Shown here piece by piece: positions 11,235-28,089 of a stretch of DNA of 64,000 nt. Position 1 is the first letter of the stretch. Every line of letters begins with the position of its first letter. Origin of the DNA: Paraspadella gotoi (lineage: Eukaryota; Chaetognatha); contig CM119269.1 of NCBI GenBank assembly GCA_051294375.1, forward strand, positions 1,380,537 to 1,444,536, given 5' to 3'. The position numbers and the translations under genes were made by a program. Under the pieces are notes generated by a model that ran no database searches, was not told the DNA's origin, and saw only the letters and a program-made list of their open reading frames with translations.

Positions 11235-14011
11235 TGATAGAACTCCATCTCCTCGACATTTCCGTCTCCATCTAAATCCGCCCTCCTGAAGACTCCCTCG
11301 ATCTCTCCGTCAGTGTAGCCCAGATCCTTCAGCAACTTGGCGAGTTCCGGCTGTAGATTATAATTGATATTATTATGCGTTTTACTTCGAATTCAACAAG
11401 GTTGATTAAGTACATACATTATTGTTCTAAATTTCTAATCAAACATAAAAAAAACAAACTTAAACTGAACAAACTTTACCTTTGACAAAGCTTCGTTTTT
11501 ATTTTCGTCGTATTTTTGAAAGAACTCTTTGACTTGAAGCAAGAGGCCGACGTTGACGAATTCCTGCCTCGAGATGGTTTCGTTCCCGTCCAAATCCAAG
11601 TATTCCAAAACTTTTTTTATCTGTTAAATTGAAATTGTCCAAAAAACTTCAAAAGGAAAATTGTTATTTTTTTTAGGTGTACCAGTCGGAAAAACTTCGG
11701 ATATAACGTTAGCTGGTCGTGTAAAGTTGTTAAAAATATGTCATATGTAACTGTCAAATAAAATAAATAAATAAAATTCCCANNNNNNNNNNNNNNNNNN
11801 NNNNNNNACAAAACGTAATTCCTTTTTTTCTTTCAATCAATGAATATTTTACAAATGTAAAAACAATCGTAAATCAAAAACAGAGACGAAGTTATGGCTA
11901 ATTTCTAAAATTGGAGATTGATACTCTCGGTATCTCTCACGCCCCTAATCAGACCCCCATGACCCCCTAAACCCCCCTTCCCTCATTCCCCTCCCCCCCT
12001 ACCAACCACCACCTTCACCTCTACGTTCTCGCTTCCCGCCAACTGCGCCAACTCGTCCGCCATCAGGAATCCGTTTCCGTCGGAGTCGACGGCGTCGAAC
12101 TGAGTCGACAGAATCTCGATGATCTTCGATCCCAAGGTCTGCGTCGGCGGCGGCGTCGGTTCCGGCGTCGGCCCCGGCGGCGGTCGGGTCGTCGTCGTCG
12201 TCGTCGGCGCCGTCGTGAGTGACTTCGTAGATGTCGTCGTAGTCTGCGGAAAATGGGAAGGTTTTAATACATTATATATATATCTCTCTCTCTCTTCTCC
12301 TCTCCTCCTCTCACCCGCGATGACATCAACATGGCGTTGATGAATTCCATCTGATCAATCTCTCCACTCTTGTCTCTCTCTCTCTCTTTTTCTCTCTCTC
12401 TTCAAATCAAATCAATCTCTCTCACCCACGATGAACATCAATATGGCGTTGATGAATTCTATCTGATCGATCTCTCCACTCTTGTCTCTCTCTCTCTCTT
12501 TTTCTCTCTCTCTCTCTCTCTCACCCGCGATGAACATCAACATGGCGTTGATGAATTCCATCTGATCAATCTCTCCACTCTTGTCTCTCTCTCTCTCTTT
12601 TTCTCTCTCTCTCTCTCTCACCCGCCGATGAACATCAACATGGCGTTGATGATTCCATCTGATCAATCTCTCCGCTTTTGTCTCCGTCGGATCGACGAAA
12701 GATTTCGAGGGCGAACTTTTTGGAGAATCCCATCTCCTTCATGGCGGCCACGAATTCTCGCGGTCGAGGGCGCTGAAGAGAATCGATGAAGTGGGTCTTG
12801 GTTTAATATCGAGATCACTTTACATTCAAATTCAAGACTAATTGTAACAAAGCAAGAATTGGTCATTGTCGAATTGGTCATTTACAGGTTTAATTCGAAA
12901 TTAGAGATCCGTTATAGGGTGTATTATTTTAAGATGTTCTACTTATATATATATCCTTAACCTGGGATTTTCTCCCAGCTTGTGACAAGACCAACTTAGG
13001 AGAAAATAGTGTCACATTTCCTTTGTAATCATCAAGTAAAACAAGTAACCGCCGTTAATTGGATCACTAAAGTCAAATACTATCCGCAAACACTAGTCAT
13101 CATATAATTCTATAGGATCCATGACCAACAGGTCAATTTTTTTATAATAATATACCGCCTCACGTCCACCATTGTTCGGACCAATACCATTGGCTCAGAG
13201 GGGGAACACACCAATCCCAGGCGTTTGTTTCCATCCACAGTCCTAACGACCTTCCCTCTGCGTTGGCAAAGCGAGACCATCTTCGGTAACCGCGGCCAGT
13301 GACTGGAGGCGTCACTGGAGGGTCAAAGCTCCAAAGCCAACAGTGAAGAAGCCCCGTCCCATGGGCATCACAAGCCACAACCCGGCGCCTTACCCAGAAT
13401 CATCGGTGGTCAGCGACGCGAAACTTTTGAATTGGACAGAAGCAAAAGGCCGACTTTGCGGAATTCGTCTCGAGTCGAGACGTTGTCGCCGGCGGCGTCG
13501 TAGAAGCGGAGGAATGGACTCCGCCTGGAGGTGGTCTGAAAGAAGTTAGAAAGAGGGTTTGTTTCGCCAGTCTGTTTCCAGTTGTTGCGACAGTCGATAG
13601 TCAGTCTTTAACGATATCAAACAAGCTCGGACCCACCCGTCTCGTAAAGTTCTTGAAGAGTTCCTGCAGTTCGATCTGCATCGTCCTCGTCGGTGTCGAG
13701 CGCGTTCGAATCGTCGTCGAGGTCTTCGATGATTCCGGCGTTCCGATCGTCACGATCTGCGACGAGGAGTTTGGGATGTTCAGACGGGATGGTTGAAGAA
13801 AAGTGGCGGAGATTTGAATGATATTAGTTGGGTTAAGGATGAAGAGGAAATGATAACGAGGACTAATTATGAAATAACAGTCCGTCGGTACGGAAGAAAA
13901 TTATAATTTTTTATAATTGTCTAATTGTCGTATTTATAATACGTATTATTGATTAGGCGGAATTAAAAAAATCGGGAATCGGTCATTGGAAAAACTTACC
14001 GGAGGCGGCAT
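10201..14011 (-). CDS. protein with eight EF-hands in two related lobes
   Basis: Minus-strand exons, 5' to 3': 14011-14000 (MPPP), 13756-13637, 13535-13394, 12772-12622, 12243-12019, 11620-11480, 11350-11234, ~11011-10975, 10331-10201. Calcium loops seen: DTDEDDEIELQE, DAAGDNVIDRDE, DTDDSGALDRGE (split by an intron), [48 protein letters not shown] (split by an intron) and [12 protein letters not shown]. Loops 1-4 and 5-8 form two lobes with matching order and spacing, joined by a Thr/Pro-rich linker (12140-12243). The tail is very acidic and ends LKSEHF. No signal peptide, so probably a cytosolic Ca2+ sensor or buffer. Exons 2-4 in this copy carry single-base errors; the copy at 18.8-20.5 kb reads cleaner. 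The exon 4/5 phase and the exon 8 start are uncertain. Confidence 0.8.
11147..11231. repeat. (CT)n microsatellite abutting an EF-hand exon donor
   Basis: About 85 bases of CT immediately downstream (minus strand) of the exon at 11350-11234; the donor GTGAGAGAG runs straight into the repeat. Confidence 0.95.
11783..11807. other. assembly gap (25 N)
   Basis: A run of 25 N in an intron of the EF-hand gene. No duplicated flanks were noticed here. Confidence 0.99.
12311..12620 (-). repeat. three tandem partial copies of an EF-hand exon 3' end with CT tracts
   Basis: Starting near 12312, 12422 and 12521, about 100 bases apart, each unit holds the last ~60 bases of EF-hand exon 4 (minus strand, [18 protein letters not shown] plus a GGTGAGAG donor), preceded by a CT tract. 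The fourth and complete copy is the real exon at 12622-12772. The truncated units lack the exon's own acceptor and 5' half. Confidence 0.85.
13155..13395 (-). repeat. dispersed SINE-like repeat in an EF-hand intron
   Basis: On the minus strand it contains GACTGTGGATGG, GAGCCAATGGTATTGG and GAACAATGGTGGACGTGAGG. Related sequence occurs at 19220-19460 (duplicate block) and, split by an insertion, at 45386-46605. Its 5' part also resembles 43360-43440. Likely a short interspersed element; exact ends not resolved. Confidence 0.6.
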
Positions 14012-14101
14012 GTCTGAATCTGCAAGCGATGAGACCAGGATAATAATAAAAAAAGCTTTACTAATTTGTTTTTGTCGTTGTTGTTGTTGTTTTGAAATTT
14101 A

Positions 14102-14256
14102 GGGCACATTTTTGCAATAGGGAACGCCGAATGTTTTGTAAACCGAAGGCTGAACTTTGTCGTCTTGTCCGAACAAGAAAATGACCCTGGGCCCACGATA
14201 TCAGCCGTCGCCTCACCCAGTTGAAATGGAAATCCGGTTTCGAGGCGGGAGTGGAG
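14102..14256 (+). CDS. orphan plus-strand exon, copy 1
   Basis: Error-bearing counterpart of 20590-20739, with the same splice-site frame (AG acceptor, GAG/GTAAGT donor) but disrupted by indels. See that entry. Confidence 0.35.
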
Positions 14257-14389
14257 GTAAGTTATTTCCGGAAATTTCTTTTTAAGTCAAAAGTAATGGG
14301 TTTTTTTTTTTAGATCGCGTCAAGCTGAAGGTATAACTCGATCTATGTCGACGCTTCTGTCTTACAGGCTTCAGCATTGGAGAGAGAGA

Positions 14390-14420
<31 letters not shown>

Positions 14421-15180
14421 GAGAGAGAGAGTAAGAGAGAGAGAAGAGAGAGAGAGAAAGAGAGGAGAGAGGGAACTTTCCCAAGTCTTAAGCGCTCTTT
14501 CTCGGTCCTTTCTGGACACAGCGAGACCTTTCCTCTTCCCTCCTGTTCACACCGAAGAGATCTGGAATCAAGGGTTCGAAACTGAGAATTAAATCGTAAA
14601 TAAAATATTCATCGTTTGATCATTAATGTACAGTAAACAACCTTTGAACATTGCCATTCTAATGAGTGAGCATTTCATCGATAAATAAAAAATGTTTAAA
14701 ACATCTAAACCATAAATAAATCTTTTTCCTCTTCCTTCTCGTCGCTCCTCCGCTCCTTGCTTCCTTTGGCTGCATTTTTCTCCTCATCCTGGAATCGTCA
14801 TACGAATGGCAATGACTTTAACTGTTTCAGCGCCGCCACTTACCCATCCCTAGATCCCTTCGCTTTGTATTTTGTTTCTGGCCTTTCCTTGGCTCACGAA
14901 AACGATCGCCTAGCGAAAGTCGTCGTCGCGACGGCTCAAATCGTAATTATTACAAATTTAGATAACTGAGAAGTTGCGGCAGCGCAAATCGATAAGATAC
15001 CTCGAATCTAAAATCGATAAAATATGTGCAATTCTTATTCACTCCGAGCTACACTTTGCTCGTCCCGTAAACTTTAAAGACTCGTGCAAACTAAAAACAA
15101 AACGTAAATATCAAATGTTTTAAATGAAGTAAATAATCGCAAACGACGAAAAACAATCTCTTTTTCCTACGATCTCGAAA

Positions 15181-16857
15181 ATGAATCTCTTCCACCGAAC
15201 TTGTCGAAGTCTTTGCCGTCAGTTGCTCGTCTTCTTCGTCGTCATCTGTCGTCGTTTCGTTTCCCGATCCAAAGGAGTGACCATCCCGACGCAGACGCAC
15301 GGATGCAAGAGACCTCTACCCCTCAGCCACCTCTTCGCCGGACGCCCAACCATTCCCCCGTGCAACACACCCGTTTTGCGGTGCCCCTCTATCCCCGCCC
15401 GCCTCCGCCGCCAGCAAGACGCGGGAGGCCGGAACACGTTTCCCAACTTTTCCGAAGGCCTATTCCGTCTCGTTCAAGCGCGGGTAAAGGAAAGGGGTAC
15501 AAAAGTGAGTCACTTTTTCACATTTTAAATATCACTAATATGGTTCGTTAATGTGAAACACGCATTTTTTGTTTTTCCGAACGTAATTTTTCTTGTCTTG
15601 TCGCATTGGTTATTTTCCAGTTCTGTAGTCGGATGCTTTAATTTCTCTACTATATAACTCGCCAACCTGTCATCATTACCATTAAACTTATCAATAGTCC
15701 TTTTCCCGTCCCTCTCTGACTCGTTCACCAGTTAACGGCGCCAATATTCAACTACTGGAGGATTTTGACGCCGACCTGACATAGGTTCGCGCCGGTTTCA
15801 TGACGTCTACTACCCGGATGGAGATTTTCATATCTGAACCCGGCATTAGGGAATTGGTATTTGGTCGAGGGAAAAGACTGTCGGACGATCAGCCTTTCAA
15901 CTTCAACGGGTGAGGTGAGTTAGAAAGAAAAAGATAGGGCGACAAGTCGAGGGAATTCTCACATCTTTCAAATAATTAAACATCGGCGGCGAATATCAAT
16001 GTCTACATAGTTAAGTCTTAGCTTCTTTCTAACATACATCAATCCAGAATCTATTCCTCCTCCCCAACTCTCGTTGTCTTGACGACCAAGATCGGCGTCC
16101 ATTATTCCCGATCTCCGCTTCTTCTTCGCCCAAAGTCTCGTCATCAACTTTGGCTTCGACGAATACTCGTCCTTCGGAGACTCGAAGCCGTCGCCAAGCG
16201 GTTCGTGGGTCTGGCGACGGAGGTTTTCCGAGGGGCTGCAGGTGGGAGAAGTGGAGCGCCTGCGTCCACGACGGACGAAACTGTCCCAAGATGACACGAC
16301 TCCTCATGAAGTTGATGGATGACAGGGGATGTCCGGGATGCTGTTGTCGGGACAAACTCATGGTGTTGTGACATGTTAGATAAAATCTTGTGGAACATTT
16401 CCATTGATTGATTTGTCAATTTAAATGAAAAAAAAATTCATTAATATCCCCTCGTACGTCACTTTGTTGATAACCATTTTCTTCCTTCCAACTATCCTAA
16501 GGTGAAAATTAATAAAATTTTAATAGCAGAGGTGTTGGGTACTGTACTCTGCGTAGTTTATTAATTGGATTATCAAGATGTATAGTAATTTAATAAATTT
16601 AAATAGGAAGAGAAAAATGGTTTTAAAATCCGTTTCACAGTCACGTTCTCCTATCCTTACAGTTGGAATACTATTTTTTCGTCGCTCAAGATGCGCAAGA
16701 GTCCCCTACGAGTCGACGTCAGCGCAAAACAAAAGACGGGCTTAGGCAGAGATTTTGAGTATAGTCTCGAATTTTACTTTTTTACGGAACCCAAAAGGTA
16801 GTTGAAAATAGCGAAAGTTGATAACTGTTTTAAGCATTCTCCATAGCCATGCATTCT

Positions 16858-16921
<64 letters not shown>

Positions 16922-18225
16922 TCTCTCTCTCTCTCTCTCATGCCGTGCGCCCTTTACGCCCGGAACGGCTCTTCAACTTCCCCGGGGTCTTCTGCGAGAT
17001 GAAGAGCTACCCGGTCTAAGCGCTTTACCACGCGAACATCGCGCCGATTTTATTCTCTCAAGTCCGGAAGGCGTCGTCATGAAGTCAACTTGGACGAGAG
17101 CCGATCGCATCAACTACAAGGAAATACTATGACCGCTGCATCAAGGTGTGCCTCGTCGTTTTGCCGTTCTGTCTTTTACAGCTTGGCCGAGATCAAAGCA
17201 AGCTTGGGTCTTTCTTTCTTTCTATCTTTCTTTCTGACGATGTCACTGCTGTTTTGCACAACTTGAGATCATCTTCCTGGCAGGCTTTGTTGTTGCTTTT
17301 GTCATTTTTTTCGTTTCTTGTGCTGTCGTTAGAAGGCCTAATTATGGGGTTAGTTACCATTTGGCTGTGGTTAATTCGTCGTGACGCAGCTGTTTTTAAC
17401 ATCTTGGCTTTGCTCAGTGACGAAATCCTCGAAAATATTGTTGCAGATCGCAAACGATTTCCTAAAACCCTCTCCACTCGGCACAATCTTCGCTCATCCT
17501 GCTTAGTAGTAAATACTCACCCACCGCTCACCAACTCACCCATTTCAGGTCTACCGACGCGACTTTCCGCCAACCGCGACCTCCTCCTCACCTTCGGCGC
17601 GGACGAGCTCAGCCTCATCCAAGATTCAACCACGGCGTCGAGTATTTCGTCGACATCCTCAACGGAAACTGCACGGGACCGAGATGGATTTCAGAGTGAG
17701 GATTGCAGTTCATAGTTAGATTGTAAATTGTACAATGTACAATGTACAATTTAATGTACAATGTACATTGTACGTTTGGTAGAAGCACGAGAATCTCGGA
17801 CCGATTATTGGGCATATGTTAATTGTATTAGGAAAAGAGGTTCACAGCTTCTTTTGTATACACGTATTTGAAAAGTTTTTACCATTCGTCTAGAGATGAT
17901 TTTGGGAAAACATCTTTTCTAACTGATGGTAAACTTTGACTAAAATTTTATATAAATTAAGTTTAAATCACGGTATTGAATGAAGAACATGTTTGAACAT
18001 TGTTTTATTGCCTAATTAAAAAGCCCTCAGCCCCTTGCCTCCCAACTCTCAGCAACCGCATGTATTCCGTGGGCAAATTGGACGACTCCCACAAAGCAAC
18101 GATGATGTCGACAGAGGAAATGTTTAATTTCCGTCAAAGCAGAATGTCCACGTGTTGGAAGGAGGAAGACCAGAGGCCTCGATAGCGATGTGTGGATCGC
18201 CAGCGACAGCAGCCGAGGGACGGAG
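15181..18225 (+). pseudogene. LolA-like gene B, 5' partial duplicate (exons 1-7)
   Basis: Matches exons 1-7 of the complete gene at 21629-26797, in the same order with the same introns. Nearly every exon carries 1-base insertions or deletions that break the frame. The copy stops after exon 7, where the duplicated block ends. It is either an uncollapsed, poorly polished haplotype copy or a truncated tandem duplicate. Identical intronic CT tracts and 3'-flanking detail favour the first. Confidence 0.7.
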
Positions 18226-18762
18226 GTCAGTTTTTTTTTTTTTTTAGACGCTTGACCGGTGGGTTTCTCTTCTTGAATAAGTTGTATAAGTTAATTAACA
18301 ATTTTCAGCGATTAACATAGTTAACAGCCTGCTTCGGCAATAGTTAAGAAAACTCCGGGTGGCTTAAAAATTCCTCAACCTTTCAAGGAGTTCATAGTGC
18401 CGGAGACAAGTTATTCGTTTTCAACTCAAGGTCATGGGTCTAGCCCGGTGGGCCGACTGGGCAGTAGGGAGGGAGGGGCGCTTAAAGACCGCACGTAACC
18501 TGGTGTTGATAGCCTTATCCGAGACTGCTCAGTGCTCACAGTTATGCTGAACGTTCTATCACGTTGTCGCCGGCGGCGTCGTAGAAGCGGAGGATGGACT
18601 CCGCCTGGAGGTGGTCTGAAAGAAGTTAGAAAGAGGGTTTGTTTCGCCAGTTGTTTCCAGTTGTTTGACAGTCGACAGTCAGTCTTTAACGATATCAACA
18701 CGCTCGACCAACCCGTCTCCTAAAGCTTGAAGAGTTCCTGCAGTTTGATCTCATCAACAACG

Positions 18763-18772
18763 NNNNNNNNNN
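18763..18772. other. assembly gap (10 N) between the two large blocks
   Basis: Ten Ns separate a fragment matching 19552-19751 from the start of block copy 2. A short fixed N run between overlapping homologous contigs is a typical scaffolding signature. Confidence 0.99.
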
Positions 18773-20499
18773 ATCGACGAAAGATTTCGAGGGCGAACTT
18801 TTTGGAGAATCCCATCTCCTTCATGGCGGCCACGAATTCTCCGCGGTCGAGGGCGCTGAAGGAGAATCGATGAAGTGGGTCTTGGTTTAATATCGAGATC
18901 ACTTTACATTCAATTCAAGACTAATTGTAACAAAGCAAGAATTGGTCATTGGTCGAATTGGTCATTTACAGGTTTAATTCGAAATTAGAGATCCGTTATA
19001 GGGTGTATTATTTTAAATGTTCTACTTATATATATATCCTTAACCTGGGATTTTCTCCCAGCTTGTGACAAGACCAACTTAGGAGAAATAAGTGTCACAT
19101 TTCCTTTGTAATCATCAAGTAAAACAAGTAACCGCCGTTAATTGGATCACTAAAGTCAAATACTATCCGCAAACACTAGTCATCATATAATTCTATAGGT
19201 ATGACCAACAGGTCAATTTTTTTATAATAATATACCGCCTCACGTCCACCATTGTTCAGCCAATACCATTGGCTCAGAGGGGGAACACACAATCCCAGGC
19301 GTTGTGTTCCATCCACAGTCCTAACGACTTCCCTCTGCGTTGGCAAAGCGACACCATCTTCGGGTAACCGCGCCAGTGACTGGAGACGTCACTGAGGGTC
19401 ACAAGCTCCCAAAGCCAACAGTGAGAAGCCCCGTCCCAATGGGCATCACAAGCAACCCGGCCTTACCCAGAATCATCGGTGTCAGCGACGCGAAACTTTT
19501 GATTGGACAGAAGCAAAAGGCCGACTTTGCGGAATTCGTCTCGATCGATAACGTTGTCGCCGGCGGCGTCGTAGAAGCGGAGGATGGACTCCGCCTGGAG
19601 GTGGTCTGAAAGAAGTTAGAAAGAGGGTTTGTTTCGCCAGTTGTTTCCAGTTGTTTGACAGTCGACAGTCAGTCTTTAACGATATCAACACGCTCGACCA
19701 ACCCGTCTCCTAAAGCTTGAAGAGTTCCTGCAGTTTGATCTCATCAACAACGATATCAACAAGCTCAACCAACTGGTCTCGTAAAGCTTGAAGAGTTCCT
19801 GCAGTTCGATCTCATCAACAACGATATCAACAAGCTCAACCAACTGGTCTCGTAAAGCTTGAAAAGTTCCTGCAGTTCGATCTCATCAACAACGATATCA
19901 ACAAGCTCAACCAACTGGTCTCGTAAAGCTTGAAGAGTTCCTGCAGTTCGATCTCATCAACAACGATATCAACAAGCTTGACCAATCGGTCTCATAAAGC
20001 TTGAAGAGTTCCTGCAGTTCGATCTCATCAACAACGATATCAACAAGCTCGACCCACCCATCTTGTAAAGCTTGAAGAGTTCCTGCAGTTTGATCTCATA
20101 AACAATAATATCAACAAGCTCGACCCACCCGTCTCGTAAGGCCTGAAGAGTTCCTGCAGTTCGATCTCATCGTCCTCGTCGGTGTCGAGCGCGTCGAATC
20201 GTCGGTCGAGGTCTTCGATGATTCGGCGTCCGATCGTCACGATCTGCGACGAGGAGTTTGGGAGGCGCAGACGGGATGGTTGAAGGAAGAAGTGGCGGAG
20301 ATTTGAATGATATTAGTTGGGTTAAGGATGAGAGGAAATGAATAACGAGGACTAATTATGAAATAACAGTCCGTCGGTACGGAAGAAATTATAATTTTAA
20401 TAATTGTCTAATTGTCGTATTTATAATACGTATTATTGATTAGCGGAATTAAAAAAATCGGGGAATCGGTCATTGGAAAAAACTTACCGGAGGCGGCAT
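18773..20499 (-). pseudogene. EF-hand gene, duplicate of exons 1-4
   Basis: Minus-strand exons 20499-20488 (MPPP), 20243-20129, 19605-19467 and 18862-18773 repeat the first lobe of the eight-EF-hand protein, with intact frames and clean donors (GGTAAGG, CGGGTGGGT). The last exon is cut by the gap at 18763-18772 and no second lobe follows. This copy is the better guide to the true protein sequence. Confidence 0.75.
19711..20136. repeat. six tandem 71-bp units derived from an EF-hand exon/intron border
   Basis: Units begin at 19711, 19782, 19853, 19924, 19995 and 20066; the real exon end follows at 20137. Each unit holds the 3' end of EF-hand exon 2 (minus strand, LQELFKLYET) plus the start of the following intron. 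Block copy 1 has only a single unit near 13635, so copy number differs between the two blocks. Confidence 0.95.
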
Positions 20500-20589
20500 G
20501 TCTGAATCTGCAGCGATGAGACCAGGATAATAAATAAAAAAAGCTTTACTAATTTGTTTTTGTCGTTGTTGTTGTTGTTTGAATTTTAG

Positions 20590-20739
20590 CAATTTTTGCA
20601 ATCGTGGAACGCCGAATGTTTTGTAAAGCGAAAGGCTGAACTTGTCGTCTGTCCGAACAAGAAAATGACCCTGGCCACGATATCAAGCCGTGCGCTCACC
20701 CAGTTGAAATGGAAATCCGGTTTCGAGGCGGGAGTGGAG
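20590..20739 (+). CDS. orphan plus-strand exon (50 codons)
   Basis: Acceptor GAATTTTAG, donor GAG/GTAAGT and an open phase-0 frame reading QFLQSWNAECFVKRKAELVV, then CPNKKMTLATISSRALTQLK and KWKSGFEAGVE, with GC-rich third positions. It lies between the divergent starts of the EF-hand gene (minus, 20499) and LolA-like gene B (plus, 21629). No convincing partner exons; a tiny segment at 20797-20812 might follow. It could be a 5' exon of gene B's transcript or a separate nested gene. Family not recognised. Confidence 0.45.
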
Positions 20740-20860
20740 GTAAGTGATTTCCGGAAATTTCTTTTTAAGTCAAAAGTAATGGTTTTTTTTTTTAGATCGG
20801 CAAGCTGGAAGGTAATTACCGATCTATGTCGACGCTATCTGTCTTACAGCTCTCAGCATT

Positions 20861-20923
<63 letters not shown>

Positions 20924-21628
20924 CTTTCCCAGTCTTAAGCGCTCTTCTCGGTCCTTTCTGGACACAGCGAGACCTTTCCTCTTCCCTCTGTTCAAACACC
21001 TGAAGAGATCTGGAATCAGGTTCGAACTGAGATTAAATCGTAAATAAAATATTCATCGTTTGTCGTTATGTACATTAAACAACCTCTTGACATTGCCATT
21101 CTAATTGAGTGAGCATTTCATCGATAATAAAAAATGTTTAAAACATCTAAACCCATAAATAAATCTTTTTTCCTCTTCCTTCTCGTTGCTCCTCCCTCCT
21201 TGCTTCCTTTGCCTGCATTTTCTCCTCATCCTGGAATCGTCATACGATGCAAGTGACTTACCTGTTTCAGACGCCGCCACTTACCCATCCCTAGATTCCC
21301 TTCGCTTTTGTATTTTGTTTCTGGCCTTTCCTTGGCTCACGAAACGATCGCCTAGCGGAAGTCGTCGACGCGATTGCTCAAATCGTAAATTATTACAAAT
21401 TAGATAAGATTATTATAAATTAGATGAGAGTGGCGGCGGCGCAAATTCGATAGATACTCGAATCTAAATCGATAAATATTGCAATTCTTATTCACTCCGA
21501 GCTAATTTGCTCGTCCCGTAAACTTTAAAGACTCGTGCAAACTAAAACAACAACGCAATATCAAATGTTTAATGAAGTAATATAATCGCAAAACGCGAAA
21601 AACTAATCTCTTTTCCTACGATCTCAAA

Positions 21629-26797
<5,169 letters not shown>

Positions 26798-27346
26798 AAT
26801 TGCTTCATGCTGATTTTTTCGCTATTTTCGACCTTCGAAGAACACTGCTATAAGTTCCATGCAGTGATTTCATTCATCGAAAATAACAGTAATTCAAAAA
26901 GTTGTAGATTTATTGGTTTATTTTACGTAAATAAGTTTTGATTTAAAAGTGTAGGCCATGTTTAGGACCCCGTCAAAACAATTTACACGTCTCATTAATA
27001 TTTTTAATATCACTTTTAAAGAGCTATTACTTTTCGTAACATAATAAACTGCATCCTTACTACATGGAGTCATTTTGTCTAAGCTAAAGATATCTTTTGT
27101 AAAAATTTTCTTGCAGCGAGTTACCTTGCCTTTAGGATTTGTGTTGTACACAGAAAAGGGTTACTTATAAGAATCTGCCTTCCTTGCAGATTATTAGAAT
27201 CGGTTTGGTCGCATGTCCGGTAGGGCATCGGACCCACAGTTTGCTTCTCTAATTTTATTTTCGACGTATTTTTAGAATCGAATCGAGAAATATTTTGTTT
27301 CTTTTCGATATATCGAACTTCGATCTCTCATGTAAGGCGACGAGAT
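26798..27346. other. intergenic, nothing recognised
   Basis: AT-rich sequence after the stop of LolA-like gene B. A 77-codon minus-strand frame at 26918-27151 has no splice context or recognisable motif. Confidence 0.6.
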
Positions 27347-28089
27347 AAACAAGTTTGAGCAAACAATGTCGGATCTGCCCACGATCATTATCGGTAATTA
27401 ATTAATTAATAATTAATTAATATTAATTAATTCAAGTTAATTAATAAATAATTTATTCAAGTTAATTATTTAAATAATTAGGCAATTAATTAATTAATTT
27501 TATCAGAAATGTTAGTTTTGATTGATTGATTGATTAAATGACTAATTGATTAATTAACTGATTAATTATTCGATTAACTAATACATCTTGCATTTACATT
27601 TAAAAAAAAAAGAAAAAGAAGCATAATCAATTAGTGAAATAGGTTCTTTGTTCTATTTAAAGGATTTCATCGAAACTTGATTTCCAGTTTAATCACTTTT
27701 TTACCCAAATACAAAATTTCAAGTCAATCGCCCTATCCACTCATGAGTAATTGGTATTCAAATAGTGAAATATATTTTTTTTGTTTTTTCTATTTAAACT
27801 CATTTTCACTCGGACGATTCCATCAAAACTTCATATCCAGCTCAATCACACACTTCCCTACCCACACACAAAATTTCATTCCAATCCATCCATCCAATCA
27901 CGAGTAATTGGTGTTTTTGCTAAGGTGGGATGGACGGATGGACAGACGGACAAACATCGCATAATTTATCATAATTCGATGTTCTGACATGTATAAGTGA
28001 GTGCCCGACAATATTTAGGGGGCGGACCGACGTACCGACAAAGTGAATTATAGAGTCGGGATCTGCTTCCAGCAGATCCGACTAAAAAC
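27347..28089. mobile_element. non-autonomous DNA element (Helentron- or MITE-like), copy 1
   Basis: Homologous to 32191-32992 over nearly its whole length. Near the 5' end (27368) is GTCGGATCTGC; the 3' end carries its inverse GCAGATCCGAC, which also closes a local hairpin (GTCGGGATCTGCT / AGCAGATCCGAC) just before CTAAAAAC. The interior has ATTAATTA/GATT arrays, two internal copies of a motif around ACTCATGAGTAATTGG, and a GGACGGA-type tract. A 3' hairpin followed by CTAA plus an asymmetric 5' inverted repeat suggests a Helentron-derived element. No transposase. Confidence 0.6.

Larger units (their letters stand above)
12693..18562. repeat. large duplicated block, copy 1 (5.9 kb)
   Basis: Collinear with 18773-24955. 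It contains EF-hand exons 1-4 (minus), an orphan plus-strand exon, and exons 1-7 of LolA-like gene B (plus). Differences are mostly 1-2 base indels; this copy also lacks the 71-bp array seen in copy 2. The block is followed by 200 bases (18563-18762) that match 19552-19751, then a 10-N gap. Confidence 0.9.

Noticed and set aside
26918-27151. 77-codon minus-strand frame downstream of LolA-like gene B
   Set aside because: AT-rich, no motif and no splice or promoter context.
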